Assembly: GCF_012273895.1 (NCBI RefSeq) | Contig: NC_052128.1 | Coordinates: 2,356,001-2,420,000 of the forward strand | Direction of reading: 5' to 3' | Source: Zerene cesonia | Lineage: Eukaryota > Arthropoda > Insecta > Lepidoptera > Pieridae | Length of the DNA: 64,000 bases | In this document: in pieces, positions 11,780 through 24,092 of the stretch | Numbering within the stretch: the stretch's first letter is position 1 | Layout of the letters: every line of letters begins with the position of its first letter | The notes under the pieces: model-generated | The model's input: only the letters and a program-made list of their open reading frames with translations | Databases searched by the model: none | What the model was told of the DNA's origin: nothing | Translations under genes and position numbers: made by a program

Positions 11780-13470
11780 GTACATGACCTCTTGTAATCC
11801 GTTATATAAAGGTTAATAATAAAGTATTGATTAATTTTAATACGTACCATTATCAATACATTTTTTTTATAAATCGCATCTTTTATATTCGTATTCGCCT
11901 TTTTAATTATTTCATATTGATATTTTTGCAGTATAATAACTATTTAAGCTCTTGTTGTTCTTAAATAATAATATGTTACGTATTTGTTCATCTGTATTGA
12001 ACTGTTAAAAGTTATGGACATTAACGAATATTGTAGATCTATCTATAAAAAATGCCAATGTCTGATATTCAACGTTAACCCCTCGCAAATAATCTCATTA
12101 ACCACCCCACGCTTATCTTTGATTTTACACTCTATCAGAACGCGGTAACAGATTCCAAGTGCTGTTTATTGGCATTTTGCAAATTAAGTTTTTCTAATAA
12201 TATATTAAATTTAAGGCCATATACTTACTTAATCGGCAAATGTAGTTTTGTCTTATTACTTACTAGTGGTTCACCCTGGCTTCGCCTATGGTAAACATAT
12301 ACATAGTCATTCAGGGATCATCTGTCGATGAAAAAATTTTAGAAGTCGGTCTAGAAGTTTCAATCTTAGGAGATTAGCGCATTAATATATACAAACATAA
12401 TTTTTTTATAAGACATACAATCAGATTTTTACTATATCGTTATTTTGCATTAGTCAATACCATTGTAGAGTAACGGAATAGCTTAGTGTAATTCCAATAA
12501 GTCGATATAATGATATTAATAAGCGACTGTATTTTGAAATTGTTGTGCAACAATAAAGGAAAAATAGCAGTTAACAATAAAGGAAGATAACTGTAGTAAA
12601 TTAGGATGGGGTACATAGATAAAATAATATGTGAATTCTAACTATCAACAGAAAAAAATGAAAAAATAGCAGTAAGCCGCGCAACCAATGACGAGTTTAA
12701 ACACTACAACTATGTACCAAACTATGAACAGTGCTATAAATTTTAGAACAAAATTATGTTATAGTGGTGCCTACAATAAAATTCTTCAAGAAAATGTTTG
12801 TAGATATTATCTGCCCTATCCGGACGTGACGGACCAAAATGAATTTTTTATGGAATTTGTCACATAAGAAATGTAATCTTTTGACTTAAAAAATGTGGCA
12901 CTAGATAATACTGATAAGGATATATTAAGTTATCTGTGACTATAGTACTAATATTGCACAAAGGGGAAATTTCGGTAATAAATAAAAATTTGTCTGCCTT
13001 TGGAGGCAAGTAGTACCCTAGCGGTCTTTTCGTAAAAAAAGCCAGCTTCAGAAAAGTGATTTTTTCTGTATACCTACACTGATGCGAGTTGTTGAACGAT
13101 TGATTTTGGCGAAATTTATAAATGTATGGGAAGTGTTTAGCATTAGCTGCATACCGCGATCATTTCGCATTGACCGATCTAAGATAAAAATACAGATAAC
13201 ATGCCATCTAATATTTATCTTCGTGTTGAACCTGACAAATACTGCTTTCGTTTGCAACTTCAACTAATAATATGAATTGGACCCAATCTACCACATCGTT
13301 CGAGCGTCGCCCTACGTACTACGATTCACAAAACGGTAATTTGTTCTGTTGGATATTCAGCGTTTGAATATCAGGTGTCTGGCTAAACTGCTATTTGTTT
13401 CCTCTACTATTCCCGTGTCCAGTTTAACACTTCGAAATTTAGCAAGCGGAAGATCTATTTACAATGCGAA
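11780..13470. other. AT-rich stretch, nothing supported
   Basis: About 1.7 kb with no supported exon. A Helitron-end-like string (ACTAGTGGTTCACCCTGGC) occurs near 12263. Opposed short open frames around 13050-13267 lack splice or codon support. Confidence 0.4.
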
Positions 13471-13576
13471 AAAGATGCACTTCCCTGGTGCGCCGTGTGC
13501 GGGCCAGCCCCAATGATGTCATGCGCTGTGTAGCGAGCCGGCTCGACTGCTGGTATGTCAACCACTGCTGTAAACT
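13460..13576. other. Isolated GC-rich segment, possible exon or repeat
   Basis: A sharply bounded segment containing GGTGCGCCGTGTGCGGGCCA and GCGAGCCGGCTCGACTGCTG. On the minus strand it has an acceptor-like TTTACAG and a donor-like GTAAAT about 110 bases apart, with two frames open. On the plus strand a frame starting MRKRCTSLVRRVRASPNDV ends at GTATGT. I cannot decide between exon and repeat. Confidence 0.25.
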
Positions 13577-13579
13577 TTC

Positions 13580-16336
13580 TGCTTCCATTATAGCTTTGAG
13601 GCAGTGACTGATACCTAGTAGTCATAATTAATGTATTTAAGACATAACATAGTTTTTAAGAATTAATTGTTACTAACAAAATAAGACTGTGTTACTTGAA
13701 ATTAAATAAAATGAATTAAAATAAATGGACACATATTAACATGTTAAAATTTCCTTAATGCGATCGATAAGTTTATTCACTGGAAAGGAATGGGTACGTT
13801 CAACACATTTTTCACAAGTAGGAGTCAAGTACACTTCAGCAGGATTAAGGACACGTTCCCAGATTGCCGTGGCGGAAGATTGACGTTAATAACTCGTTTA
13901 ATATCCGACCTGGTTTGTAATAGAATAAAACATAAAATTTTGTGACCTGAGTTTAGCATTGTAACTACTTGTAAGTTTACAAGCAGTTGTAAGCTAAAAT
14001 TTCATATTTATGTTAATATATATAGTATATGACCAAATATCTCTCAGATCAAAAACTCTCTTAGAACCATATGTCATTAAAAGCGTTTTAGTGGTTTAAT
14101 AGTGAAGGAAAGACATCCATCACTTCAGTGCTTGAATTTAGATGTTACAATATAAAAACTTATTCATAAAAACAATCACTTTAGCAGATAAATTTAAATA
14201 AACGTGCGAGTTATCTTACTCGTACTTATGAATTACAAAAAATTGCGCACAATTAACATGAAAATCCTTATTTTATTCAACCAGTTGCATAGTTCTCCTT
14301 TTCTTAATGTTGTTCCTGCTATTCAGATATAAATCGATTCAGCCTGTTTATCGATTATAGGCTAACTATATAACTAATTGCTGGATATTTTGTTAATACG
14401 ATATACAAAATATAGTATGCTTTTTCATGAATTACAATTTTTGCCTTCATGCTAAAGTGCTGAGGACGCCATTTGCACGGGAACGGAATGTGGAAGCGTC
14501 TTTTCTTAGTTAGCAATTAAGTAAACATTATTAGAATTTTCCAATATATTGCTGGAAAAGAACTCAGGTCTGAGGTCTGCATCGTGCAGACACGTTTAAT
14601 AAGTATATTCTTTATGATATTTTTTTTTTGGGGGCCTCTGGCTGTAGCGCCCGTAATTCATAATTTTTTGTAATAAAAAGCCTGTTCCGTCAACACAACG
14701 AATCATTAAACCACGAAAGCTGCAAAAAGCGATAACAAGGAGCGAAAAATAAAACAAAGCTAATGTAAATACAAGATTTATTAGAAAATGAAAACAAAAT
14801 CCCTTAGTCTACCTAAATAAGGCACAACGTGTCGAAATTACCGCACAGCACAACTCAACGACATAAAGCGACTTACGGACGAAACACATTCAAATATAAA
14901 GTTAACCGTGGTATCAATTTTGAATCAAAATTCCATAAAAAAATAATCAAAACACCCATATAAATGTATAAAATTGATAAAATTTATTTGCATCTCTTTT
15001 ACTGGCTTCAAATGCTAAAACAATTTATATGCTAATATCTTAAACAATACAGAAGATATTAAATACTAATGATCAATGGCTCTATCCAAGGAATAATTAG
15101 CGAAAAATAACAATTTTGCAAAATATACTGCGTTTGTGACGTAAATGAAGCAAATCATCCATACAGTTTAAGTGAAAATGAAATATTTGAATAATTGTTA
15201 ATATTGTTTTAATAACAATAAATATTAAAAGTTAGTTCTATTGCGTGTTCGATTACAGTTAAAAGCCAGACTATAGTTTGGATAAGATTAAACAGTTATT
15301 TATGATTGATATGTCGAAAAAGAGGCATTATACAGATTAAAAAAGTATATTTATAGCAACAGACTATACATAATATACAACAATTTAACTATACATAAAT
15401 ACATCCTTAAACAGAGATCTCACCTTCGTTCCGATAATGTTGTTTGTGCGTATTTTTTGTTTTCTTTTCCACATTTTATTAAAAAAAGTTAGTAAATATT
15501 TGTATAATATAATAAATTTTACATCTAAAGCGTAATTACAAGTCCCTAACGTTAATCTTTAAGCAAAAATGCGAATGTCTTTAATGAAATAAATAACTAA
15601 CCTCGATTTATATTCCCGTACTACCAACTAAATTTTGTAAACATAGGAATACTATCTTATTTTATATTTGTACCAAATCGTGTAGGTGGAGCTTTTTGGA
15701 AAATTTTGAGCGTCAATTATTCATTGAGAGAGCGAATTTTCATTATAATTAGAGGTGGAAATGTCAATTGCTTTTCAAACGATGAAAAGTGAACTCCATG
15801 CCTCGACATACATACATACCAAAATTTTTTCTAGAAAAATCTTGAATGTTTACGTTCAATTGCATACAAGAGAATAAGATCCTAGTCTCGTTAGCAACAG
15901 TTGAAATTATTTCTTTCACTGATTAATAAATTAAAGGAATATCATTGATTAAGAAAACAATGCAGCAAGTTGGATCTTATTTATCATGTTAATACAAACG
16001 TAAGTAATAAACAATAGTTCCAATTTCCGAACGCAATCATGTAGATTATCTATGACAAACCGCCACAAACATCGTCTATAGTCTATACAAAAGTTTTTAA
16101 ATAACAGGCATAATTTAATAAAAAAAAACGTATCGTATCGTTCATTGGTCGTTAGATACGCGACAAAATGACGCCGTGTCGTCGCATTAGTAACTATAAA
16201 TACTACTTGAAATATGAAATAACACGTTAGAAAAGACACAGAGTTTCGTAATCAGTCATGTTATGGGTATACTAAAATTTATAGAATAAAAATAATACAA
16301 TAGAAGGGGACTGGCCCTCGTTATTGGCACGTTGGG
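13580..16336. other. AT-rich stretch, probable 3' UTR and flank of the 16-17 kb gene
   Basis: This runs downstream of the stop at 16337 (minus). A minus-strand AATAAA (TTTATT at about 14777) would give a 3' UTR of about 1.5 kb. No other coding exon was recognised. Confidence 0.35.
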
Positions 16337-16420
16337 TCAATAGTGGTCCATGTCGGCTGTCGGTGCCACTGAGTATACTGACGGCGGCCTGGAAATTAAT
16401 CACAATATTTAAATATATTC

Positions 16421-16482
<62 letters not shown>

Positions 16483-17427
16483 CACACACAAACGCACGCA
16501 TGAACGCACGCACGCACGCACACACACACACACACAATTTTCACACTTGCAGGAACGTGTCCAGGCTAACGGTCTGATTTATTTATATTGTATAGTGGTT
16601 TTATATTGTATTTTTTGATTTTTATACAATACTAGTCAAACAAATGTCAACCATAGCTTAACCCTGATATTTCGAATATTTGTTGTTATAGCGACAACAA
16701 AAATACACCATTTGTGAATTTTTCATCTGTCTACCTGGCGACAGACAGACAAACATCGAAGTCTAAATAATAGGTTGGCCATTTTACCCTTTGGGTAAGT
16801 CCAACGATTTTCGATTAGATAAATAATGAAAAAATCCTTTGATATAAAAATATATAAATTTACCTTAAACCTCGCCTAGGTGCAGGTAACCTTGAAGGCC
16901 TCGGCAACGCGGAGACACGCGGTTCGTTCCCCGTCTGAGGCCGGGCCGGCTCCGGCTGGGAGACAGCTGAAATACACGGACGTTACGTTTTTAACGGATC
17001 TAAATCATGTTTTATGTGTATCAGAACACTTAATACGTATGAGATAGAAGGCACAGAAAATGGTGATTTCATATTCAATTTAAATTTCCAATGCCATGTG
17101 ATTCTCTTTTCTATATGTTATTTTCTCTTTCTATTATATTACCAAGAATCGACTGAAACATTGTGCCATTTTGATATACGAGATTGAATGTATAAATATA
17201 AATTTATATTTATACCGTTAGTAGCATTTATTAACCTCTTTTCAATACATTTTATAACAATCATAATTAACATCAAATTCATGAAAAAATTTATCAAAGC
17301 CGTCATAAATTTATTTAAATCAATGAAAATAATCACCCGGTGCCGGCCGCTGTGAAGGTACAGATGTTGGTCTGCTGACGCGCAGTTGTGAACTGCCCGC
17401 CAATGAATGTGGACGCGTTGTGGGCGG
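16337..17427 (-). CDS. C-terminal three exons of an unidentified Pro/Ser/Arg-rich protein (SLAIN-like in style)
   Basis: Minus-strand exons 17427-17337, 16966-16864 and 16388-16337. Each has a clear acceptor (AATTTCCAG, TATTTCAG, TAATTTCCAG) and the first two have GTGATT and GTAAAT donors. Phases fit (0 to 1, 1 to 2, 2 to stop). The joined product is about 80 residues, basic and rich in Pro, Ser and Arg: it includes VSRPTSVPSQRPAP, VSALPRPSRLPAPRRG and a C-terminal PPSVYSVAPTADMDHY. The SRLP string resembles the SxIP motif that binds EB1, and the overall style resembles the C-terminus of SLAIN proteins (LPRPS, basic LPAP, final Tyr). That identity is inference. The coding GC content stands out against AT-rich introns. 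The first visible exon starts in phase 0, so upstream exons must exist, but none were found between here and ktub. They may be in the gap at 17665-18664. Confidence 0.6.
16422..16537 (+). repeat. (CA)n microsatellite with CG-containing interruptions
   Basis: About 115 bp of CA repeats. The middle carries AAACGCACAC and ACGCACGCACGC variants, so it is compound CA/CGCA. It lies in the last intron of the 16-17 kb gene, about 35 bases upstream (in transcript sense) of the final exon's acceptor. Confidence 0.97.
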
Positions 17428-17603
17428 CTGGAAATTTATTGAACAATTAATATATTAAACAGAATAAATATTAAAACTGATTTAAAACTCGGTTTTAATA
17501 TTATTATACAATGAAATTTTATATGCAAACCGCTGCATATTTGCTTTACAATAACAAAAACAAATTGTTTGAATTAATCGTTGAACCAAAGCATATACTT
17601 AGT

Positions 17604-17664
17604 CTGGCCATAAATACTGTTACACTTAATTATAAAAAAATATTACATTTGAATTTCGAATCTG
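17604..17664 (+). mobile_element. Transposon terminal sequence running into gap 2
   Basis: Begins TACTTAGTCTGGCCATAAAT, continues ACTGTTACACTTAATTAT, and reaches TTGAATTTCGAATCTG where the N run begins. The same sequence, apparently identical over about 70 bp, occurs in reverse at 31617-31686. The TA before CTTAGTC could be a target dinucleotide, as in Tc1/mariner-type elements; the family is not proven. Confidence 0.75.
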
Positions 17665-18664
17665 NNNNNNNNNNNNNNNNNNNNNNNNNNNNNNNNNNNN
17701 NNNNNNNNNNNNNNNNNNNNNNNNNNNNNNNNNNNNNNNNNNNNNNNNNNNNNNNNNNNNNNNNNNNNNNNNNNNNNNNNNNNNNNNNNNNNNNNNNNNN
17801 NNNNNNNNNNNNNNNNNNNNNNNNNNNNNNNNNNNNNNNNNNNNNNNNNNNNNNNNNNNNNNNNNNNNNNNNNNNNNNNNNNNNNNNNNNNNNNNNNNNN
17901 NNNNNNNNNNNNNNNNNNNNNNNNNNNNNNNNNNNNNNNNNNNNNNNNNNNNNNNNNNNNNNNNNNNNNNNNNNNNNNNNNNNNNNNNNNNNNNNNNNNN
18001 NNNNNNNNNNNNNNNNNNNNNNNNNNNNNNNNNNNNNNNNNNNNNNNNNNNNNNNNNNNNNNNNNNNNNNNNNNNNNNNNNNNNNNNNNNNNNNNNNNNN
18101 NNNNNNNNNNNNNNNNNNNNNNNNNNNNNNNNNNNNNNNNNNNNNNNNNNNNNNNNNNNNNNNNNNNNNNNNNNNNNNNNNNNNNNNNNNNNNNNNNNNN
18201 NNNNNNNNNNNNNNNNNNNNNNNNNNNNNNNNNNNNNNNNNNNNNNNNNNNNNNNNNNNNNNNNNNNNNNNNNNNNNNNNNNNNNNNNNNNNNNNNNNNN
18301 NNNNNNNNNNNNNNNNNNNNNNNNNNNNNNNNNNNNNNNNNNNNNNNNNNNNNNNNNNNNNNNNNNNNNNNNNNNNNNNNNNNNNNNNNNNNNNNNNNNN
18401 NNNNNNNNNNNNNNNNNNNNNNNNNNNNNNNNNNNNNNNNNNNNNNNNNNNNNNNNNNNNNNNNNNNNNNNNNNNNNNNNNNNNNNNNNNNNNNNNNNNN
18501 NNNNNNNNNNNNNNNNNNNNNNNNNNNNNNNNNNNNNNNNNNNNNNNNNNNNNNNNNNNNNNNNNNNNNNNNNNNNNNNNNNNNNNNNNNNNNNNNNNNN
18601 NNNNNNNNNNNNNNNNNNNNNNNNNNNNNNNNNNNNNNNNNNNNNNNNNNNNNNNNNNNNNNNN
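17665..18664. other. Assembly gap 2 (1000 N)
   Basis: A placeholder of exactly 1000 N. It probably holds the body of the transposon whose end is at 17604. It may also hide upstream exons of the 16-17 kb gene. Confidence 0.99.
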
Positions 18665-19689
18665 ATATATTATCATGTCTTTTAATTTTGATAAAATTCA
18701 TTTTATCTTATTATTTAATTTCTAATTCTTATTGTGCGTTAAAAACAAACCTAGTTAATAAATAATACTAATAAAAAGAAAATGACTAGGGCAACAAAAA
18801 TTGTACAAATTAATTCATTATCTAATTTAATATAAATGCAAAAAAAAGAGTTGTAGTACCTATATTTAAATATTTGTGACATGGCAAGAAATCAGGCTTG
18901 CTAGTTGCTCTATGGCTAAACCTCTGTAAAATAATTGTTGAAATACAAGATACAAGAACAGAATTACCAACACCAACCTTCACTACAACCATATTTTTTA
19001 CCATCCATTTGGTGAACAAGTAAATTTCCTATATCTTAAGCGAATATTATTTTAAAATAAATCAAACAATGTAAGCATTAAATAAATTTTACCAGGTGTA
19101 TTTTAAGGAATATTTCATTAAGATACACCTAAATCAGTCGTTATAAATTCATAACTTTTAAATTATTATGATTTTTGGACCATGATTGTCTATCTACATT
19201 CAATAACTATAAATATTACATTCGATCTTTATGTCGATAAAAAGTGTTCACAACACAATTATGAATCAAAAGCACCAAAGTAAATTAAATATTGTGCGTT
19301 TTAAAACAATTTATATCATGATTATGTATAATGATAAGTACCCATTTCATTCACAATATTTAAAACATATGTATACCAATAACAAAAAAAAGTGGAATGC
19401 AAATAACTATGCTAAATAAATTAATTCCTAATAGTCAATATTTAACTTGGATCATTTTATACTAAAACATATTTATGACTTTTTTAATTGGATAAGTAAT
19501 AACAAATTAAAAAATGTGTTCAACATTGATACCTACAGATTATTATAAATTAATTCTTTGAAATGCAACAAATTTAATGAAACAAACTGATGCATAAAAC
19601 AACCCAAGTAAACATTTACTTAACTTATTGTAAAGTGCTCCACTATTCTACACACCAAATTGTCATTCCAAAATAAATTCGGCTAACAT
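18665..19689. other. AT-rich intergenic or 3' flank of ktub
   Basis: About 1 kb of very AT-rich DNA with no supported exon or repeat. It lies downstream of ktub and probably includes its 3' UTR. Confidence 0.5.
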
Positions 19690-22600
19690 TTATTCACAGG
19701 CTAATTTACTATCAAACGAACTGAGCGCTATACCGAAAGCCTGTAACGCACACAATGGATATCTAAAATCCATTGTAAACACATCTTCAGATATCCTACC
19801 AAATTGCATAACGACATAGTCTGGTTCCGAATCATGTACAATTTGAAAGTTCTTCACACTTGCCTGGGTTACTCTGCCGTGAAAGTTGAGCACATACGAT
19901 TGGGTTTCATCGTTCCAAACAGGTGTTTTATTATGTAGTACGACAATGTCATCAAAATTTTGGCTTTTCCATCGCTCCAAGAGAGTTTCGCTGTCGTCTT
20001 GCGGTGCAATCGTGACTCGCTGTCGGTCTGGCGTCATTCCCGGTAATATGACTGTCATCTTTCTTGGTCCTTTGAAGCCGAGTACATTTGTGTCCTGTAA
20101 AAGTTTTTATATCTCTCTTAAGTAGAAAAAGTTGACTATTACAAATGCAGTGAAAAGCTTATTTTTCTTTAATGCAGTTTTGTGTTTTTATAACTATCAA
20201 TAATTTGAAACCAAATTGCAAATATGCAAACGCTCTCACATGTAAAATACAGATTTTACTTTTCTTTTATACATATATATTTCTTAAATTAGCACCATCG
20301 TCCATCATTATAAAAGCAAGACAAACTTACATAAACCACTGCAGCCAGCTCATGCCGTGTAGGATCTCTAGAACTCTTCCTCCATGCTTTGCCACTATCA
20401 TACACTGTGAAAGCTGTGCCCAAAAGATTGGACCTCAGCTTGCCGGCAAAACTATCAGCTTGACGTGTCAACTCTGTGGGGTCTGTTGATATGAGGTAAT
20501 TGGATGTGGTCGACTTCTTTCGTTTACGACCTGGAAAATAGTATAGTTTTCCATGATGTCTGGGTATGTTACAAACAAATTTAATTACATTTGGTGAAAA
20601 ATCACTTCAACTTTAATTGGCGTCTCCACGATCCACAACTTATTAACCTACATTTAAATCACATTAATATTATAAATGTAAAAGTTTGTATGTTTGAATG
20701 GATAAACATCCATCAGTAACATTGAAACTGAACTTACTTTACGTATTTTGAAGAAATTTGGTATACAGACAGAGTATGAGCTGATTTGCGTGATAGTTGG
20801 TAGATACTTTTATCCTGATTAAATGCTCCCTCGGAATAAAACAGTAATCTCGTTATCCGGGCGGAGCCGGGACGAGCGTCTAGTGGAGTAATAATTTACT
20901 CATTTAATTTTGCACCCCATTTATAAAAAACTGTTATCTCAAGTTTATTTTTTTTTTAACTTAGTGTCCTGTAAAAATAAGTTATGTCGCACCTGCCAGT
21001 AAGAATACTTTCTTGCCATAATCCTTTTCAAGGTGCAAGAAATAAGTGGGATACAATCCTCTATCCATTCCCTTCCTATCGCGTGCTATACGACATTTAT
21101 ACAATGTGCCATGCTTTGCAGGAGTTGTTACAAATGTCTCGACAGCACCCTCAACGGATCCTTCTATTTCTGCAGTCTAGAATTTAAAAGTCTTTAAATA
21201 GTACTTTGTTTTGCAACAGTGAAAAAGTAATGCAATGACTACATCTATCTATCTATCTATCTTGTTAATGTATTTATTGTAAATTGCAAGTTGCCATTAT
21301 TTTTAATTTGATAAGAGCATAGATTAAAATTTTGCAAAATTTTTTAAAATGTATAATAATAGGTCATGCATGGTAATAAGTAAAATCACCATACATAAAA
21401 GAAACATTTTTAATTATATAATTGAAGGTAAAATACAGCCTTTCGTTAGTAGCACATAAAGATACAGATAGACTTATAATTCAGATATTGTTATAGTCAT
21501 ATATTGTTTCGCCGTCATTTTTATTTCTCATTTACTTACTTGACCAGGCGACACGTCACGTGGAGGCCGACCCTGCATTGGTGCAACAGCTGCATCTGCA
21601 CAAATATCGTCAACACTGGCATCCCTGCCTACACTACACACCGGCACACTTTCCCCTTCCTCCCCACTTCCCTCCGTCACGTCGTCGCCGACCGTTAACA
21701 CTTCTATTTGATTACCCAATTCTGGAAAATTGAAAATGATTAGGTAAGTTCAGGTTTAATTCCCTTGCTTATACACATTATATCCGTCACAGGGCTTACT
21801 ATGTCTATGAGTTAATTTAGAGACAATACAAAGTAGCTAGTCGAATGTTTTTTATTAAATGAAGTGCAGTCAATTGAAACTATTAGTGGGTTTTTTTTTT
21901 GTCAGTGATTTGTGAAAATATGTTCCAGACACCAAAAAACCTAATAAGATTTAAATAATTAATAAATTATTTGTGTTTGGTGGCAAATTATCCATTATAA
22001 ATATTCTTAGATCCCTTATTATTGTCCAATATTCTGTTATGTATAATCAGCGTAAAACAAAGTCAGAGTTCATTCAATAAAGACGCAATTGTTTTCAAAT
22101 TCTACCTTGTTTTCAGAATGACTCAACATTATCAATATTCTACATTAGTCATTCAACCACATTGTAAATAGTCATAACAGTTATTTTACTAATATGAATA
22201 CACTTGTTCTGAGATATTAGTTTTGTTGTGAGATCAGAATTGCCAAATCTTATTGAACATAAGTATATTCTCATTCATGTTTATGTTCATATGTGATAAA
22301 GTAGTCAAATTCAACCATACAGAGTTTTAAAACTTTATTCATAATACCAATAACAACTTATTTTATTAACAAAACTTCTATATGAAGTCTCATTGAATAA
22401 ATAAATGTTTTAAGTTCAACAAAGAACCTTGATATAGAAGAGGATTACTCTCCATCCTGAATCGCTGCTCGGATGACTCACTGATCAATCAAATACACTA
22501 GTATCTTGAAAGATATTTGTTTGATTGTCTTTATCTCTACTGATTTTGAACTGAGATAATTTTTTCCTCTAGTCAATGTGGTTGGTTATAAACTGTTTCC

Positions 22601-23583
22601 AATATTTATTCAAATAATCTAATATATAAAATTCTCTTGTCACAGTTTTCGTTGCCATACTCCTTTGAAACGGCTTGACCGATTTTGATGAAATTTTTTG
22701 TGCTTATCGGTATATCTGAGAATCGGCCAACATCTATTTTTCATAACCCTAAATGATAAGAGTAAGGCAGAACAGCGTTTGCCGGGTGCAGCTAGTTAAT
22801 TTATAAAAGAGTAAGCTGAAGCTGAAGAGTTTGTTTGTTTGAATGCAATTATCTTGGAAATTAATTGGACCAATTTCAAAAGTTAATTTACCATTGGATA
22901 TGTACTGGATCCTAGGGTGCTTAATGCCATATACTATAAACTATTTGTAGATGTGAAAAGTTATAATAATCACATGTCTTTGCACTCAATAAGAAAATGG
23001 CTGACAGAAAACAATGCCGCAAACTATAATATAAATAAAATATTACAAAGAAATACAATAGAAAAGCATACAATAGAATAAAAAATAAAAATAAAATGAC
23101 CAACAGCTATAACTTACCATCGTATGTTGATATTCTGTTTGTCTGCAGAGGTATAACTTGATCAGGGTTAACTGGAGACATAAGAAATTGCATCGGACCA
23201 TCATAGCCTGTTATGAAAAAAGTAAAATGCGTAACATAAAAAAATAATAATATGCGACAGTCATGCATAAAACGGAAAATTAGAATGCACTCAATACGAT
23301 ACAAAGGAATGATTAACATTCATTTTATACCATGTAATTCTCTAGAGCGGCTTCCAGATATAGGGCGCTTGGCGGAACCCACTCTTAAATCATTAGCTTG
23401 AACCAAACCCGAATTCTGTCTCTTCTGTTTCATCTTCTGTTCCATTATTTGCCGCTAAAATAAATGATTTATTGAATTTTTTTAAACGCAAACGAAGGCT
23501 TATTTGCAGTAATTAATTAAAACATTGTTTGATAAACTTACTTGCTGTTCGATTTTTTGATCGCGAATATTCGTCGAAGCCAT
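19690..23583 (-). CDS. ktub: King tubby (tubby/TULP family protein)
   Basis: Seven minus-strand exons: 23583-23542, 23454-23331, 23207-23118, 21721-21540, 21176-20993, 20530-20331, 20094-19690. All junctions are GT/AG and in phase, giving 408 residues. Residues 1-146 are the variable N-terminal region (MASTNIRDQKIEQQ..., with a conserved GLVQANDLRVG motif and YDGPMQFLMSP), and residues 147-408 form the C-terminal tubby domain. Visible family landmarks are DRKGMDRGLYPTYFLHLEKD, the basic GRKRKKS cluster in the phosphoinositide-binding region, TSNYLISTDPTELTR, KLRSNLLGT, GPRKMTVILPGM, and the terminal FGIALSSFDSKLACE. Tubby proteins bind PI(4,5)P2 at membranes. In animals they support trafficking of membrane proteins to cilia and photoreceptor membranes and can enter the nucleus after Gq signalling. 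The length is close to that of insect homologues. The gene is divergent from tid. Confidence 0.95.
20660..20883 (+). mobile_element. Helitron-like element, second subfamily
   Basis: Starts near ATTAATATTATAAATGTAAA, contains TTTTATCCTGATTAAATGCT, and ends CGGGCGGAGCCGGGACGAGC followed by GTCTAG. It lies in the ktub intron between exons 5 and 6. Related copies are at 10605, 26410 and 43728. Confidence 0.65.
22618..22795 (+). mobile_element. Helitron-like element, third type
   Basis: TC start (TCTAATATATAAAATTCTCT), central GAAACGGCTTGACCGATTTT, and end GCCGGGTGCAGCTAG. It lies in the ktub intron between exons 3 and 4. It differs in its body from the TCCTACTAATATT type. Confidence 0.65.
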
Positions 23584-23895
23584 TGTCAACAGTATTTAAC
23601 TGGCGGAGTTTATTGAAACGATTGCTTGTATTATCGACTCAGCTTATGCATTTACGTGTTATTAATAAGAATATTTTTTCCGAATTCAATTATCTGTTTT
23701 TTGTTTATAAATCATCTTGCCTACCGTTGCTTAGAAATCGGTTGTCAAATTCAATTCTTTTTTTCTTTTTTAACCGCAAACTGTACAGCTTTTGTATAGA
23801 TACTAGCAATTTCGCCGTCATTTGCGAGGTGCGACCAACAATTTTTTTGAAACAAAATTACTCTTCTCTGTTTAAAACTTGCGCGTTATAAATAA

Positions 23896-24092
23896 CTAGC
23901 TGCCCGCGGTTTCACCCGCGTAAGTCCGTATCCCGTAGGAATATCGGGATAAAAAGATGCCTATATGTTATTCCACTTGTTGAGCTCTCTACGTACCAAA
24001 TTTCATTGCAATCAGTTTAGTAGTTTTTGCGTGCATGAGCAACAAACACACACACATCATTACAAACTTTCGCATTTATAATATTAGTAGGA
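23896..24092 (-). mobile_element. Short non-autonomous Helitron-like element, copy 3
   Basis: On the minus strand it starts TCCTACTAATATTATAAATG, contains GAAATTTGGTACGTAGAGAG and ends GTGAAACCGCGGGCAGCTAG. It is closely similar to the copies at 6850 and 52655. It sits about 310 bp upstream of the ktub start, between ktub and tid. Confidence 0.8.

Noticed and set aside
17337..20331. Splicing ktub exon 6 directly to the 17.4-kb exon (both phase 0)
   Set aside because: Phase-compatible, but it would delete the last 134 residues of the tubby domain, and nothing in the sequence supports it.
19886..20489. Plus-strand frames of 79 and 105 codons
   Set aside because: Antisense to ktub exons 6 and 7, whose minus-strand reading matches the tubby domain.
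23529..23891. 120-codon plus-strand frame
   Set aside because: It overlaps ktub exon 1 in antisense and runs into AT-rich upstream DNA; composition is Phe/Leu/Ser-rich as expected from random AT-rich sequence.
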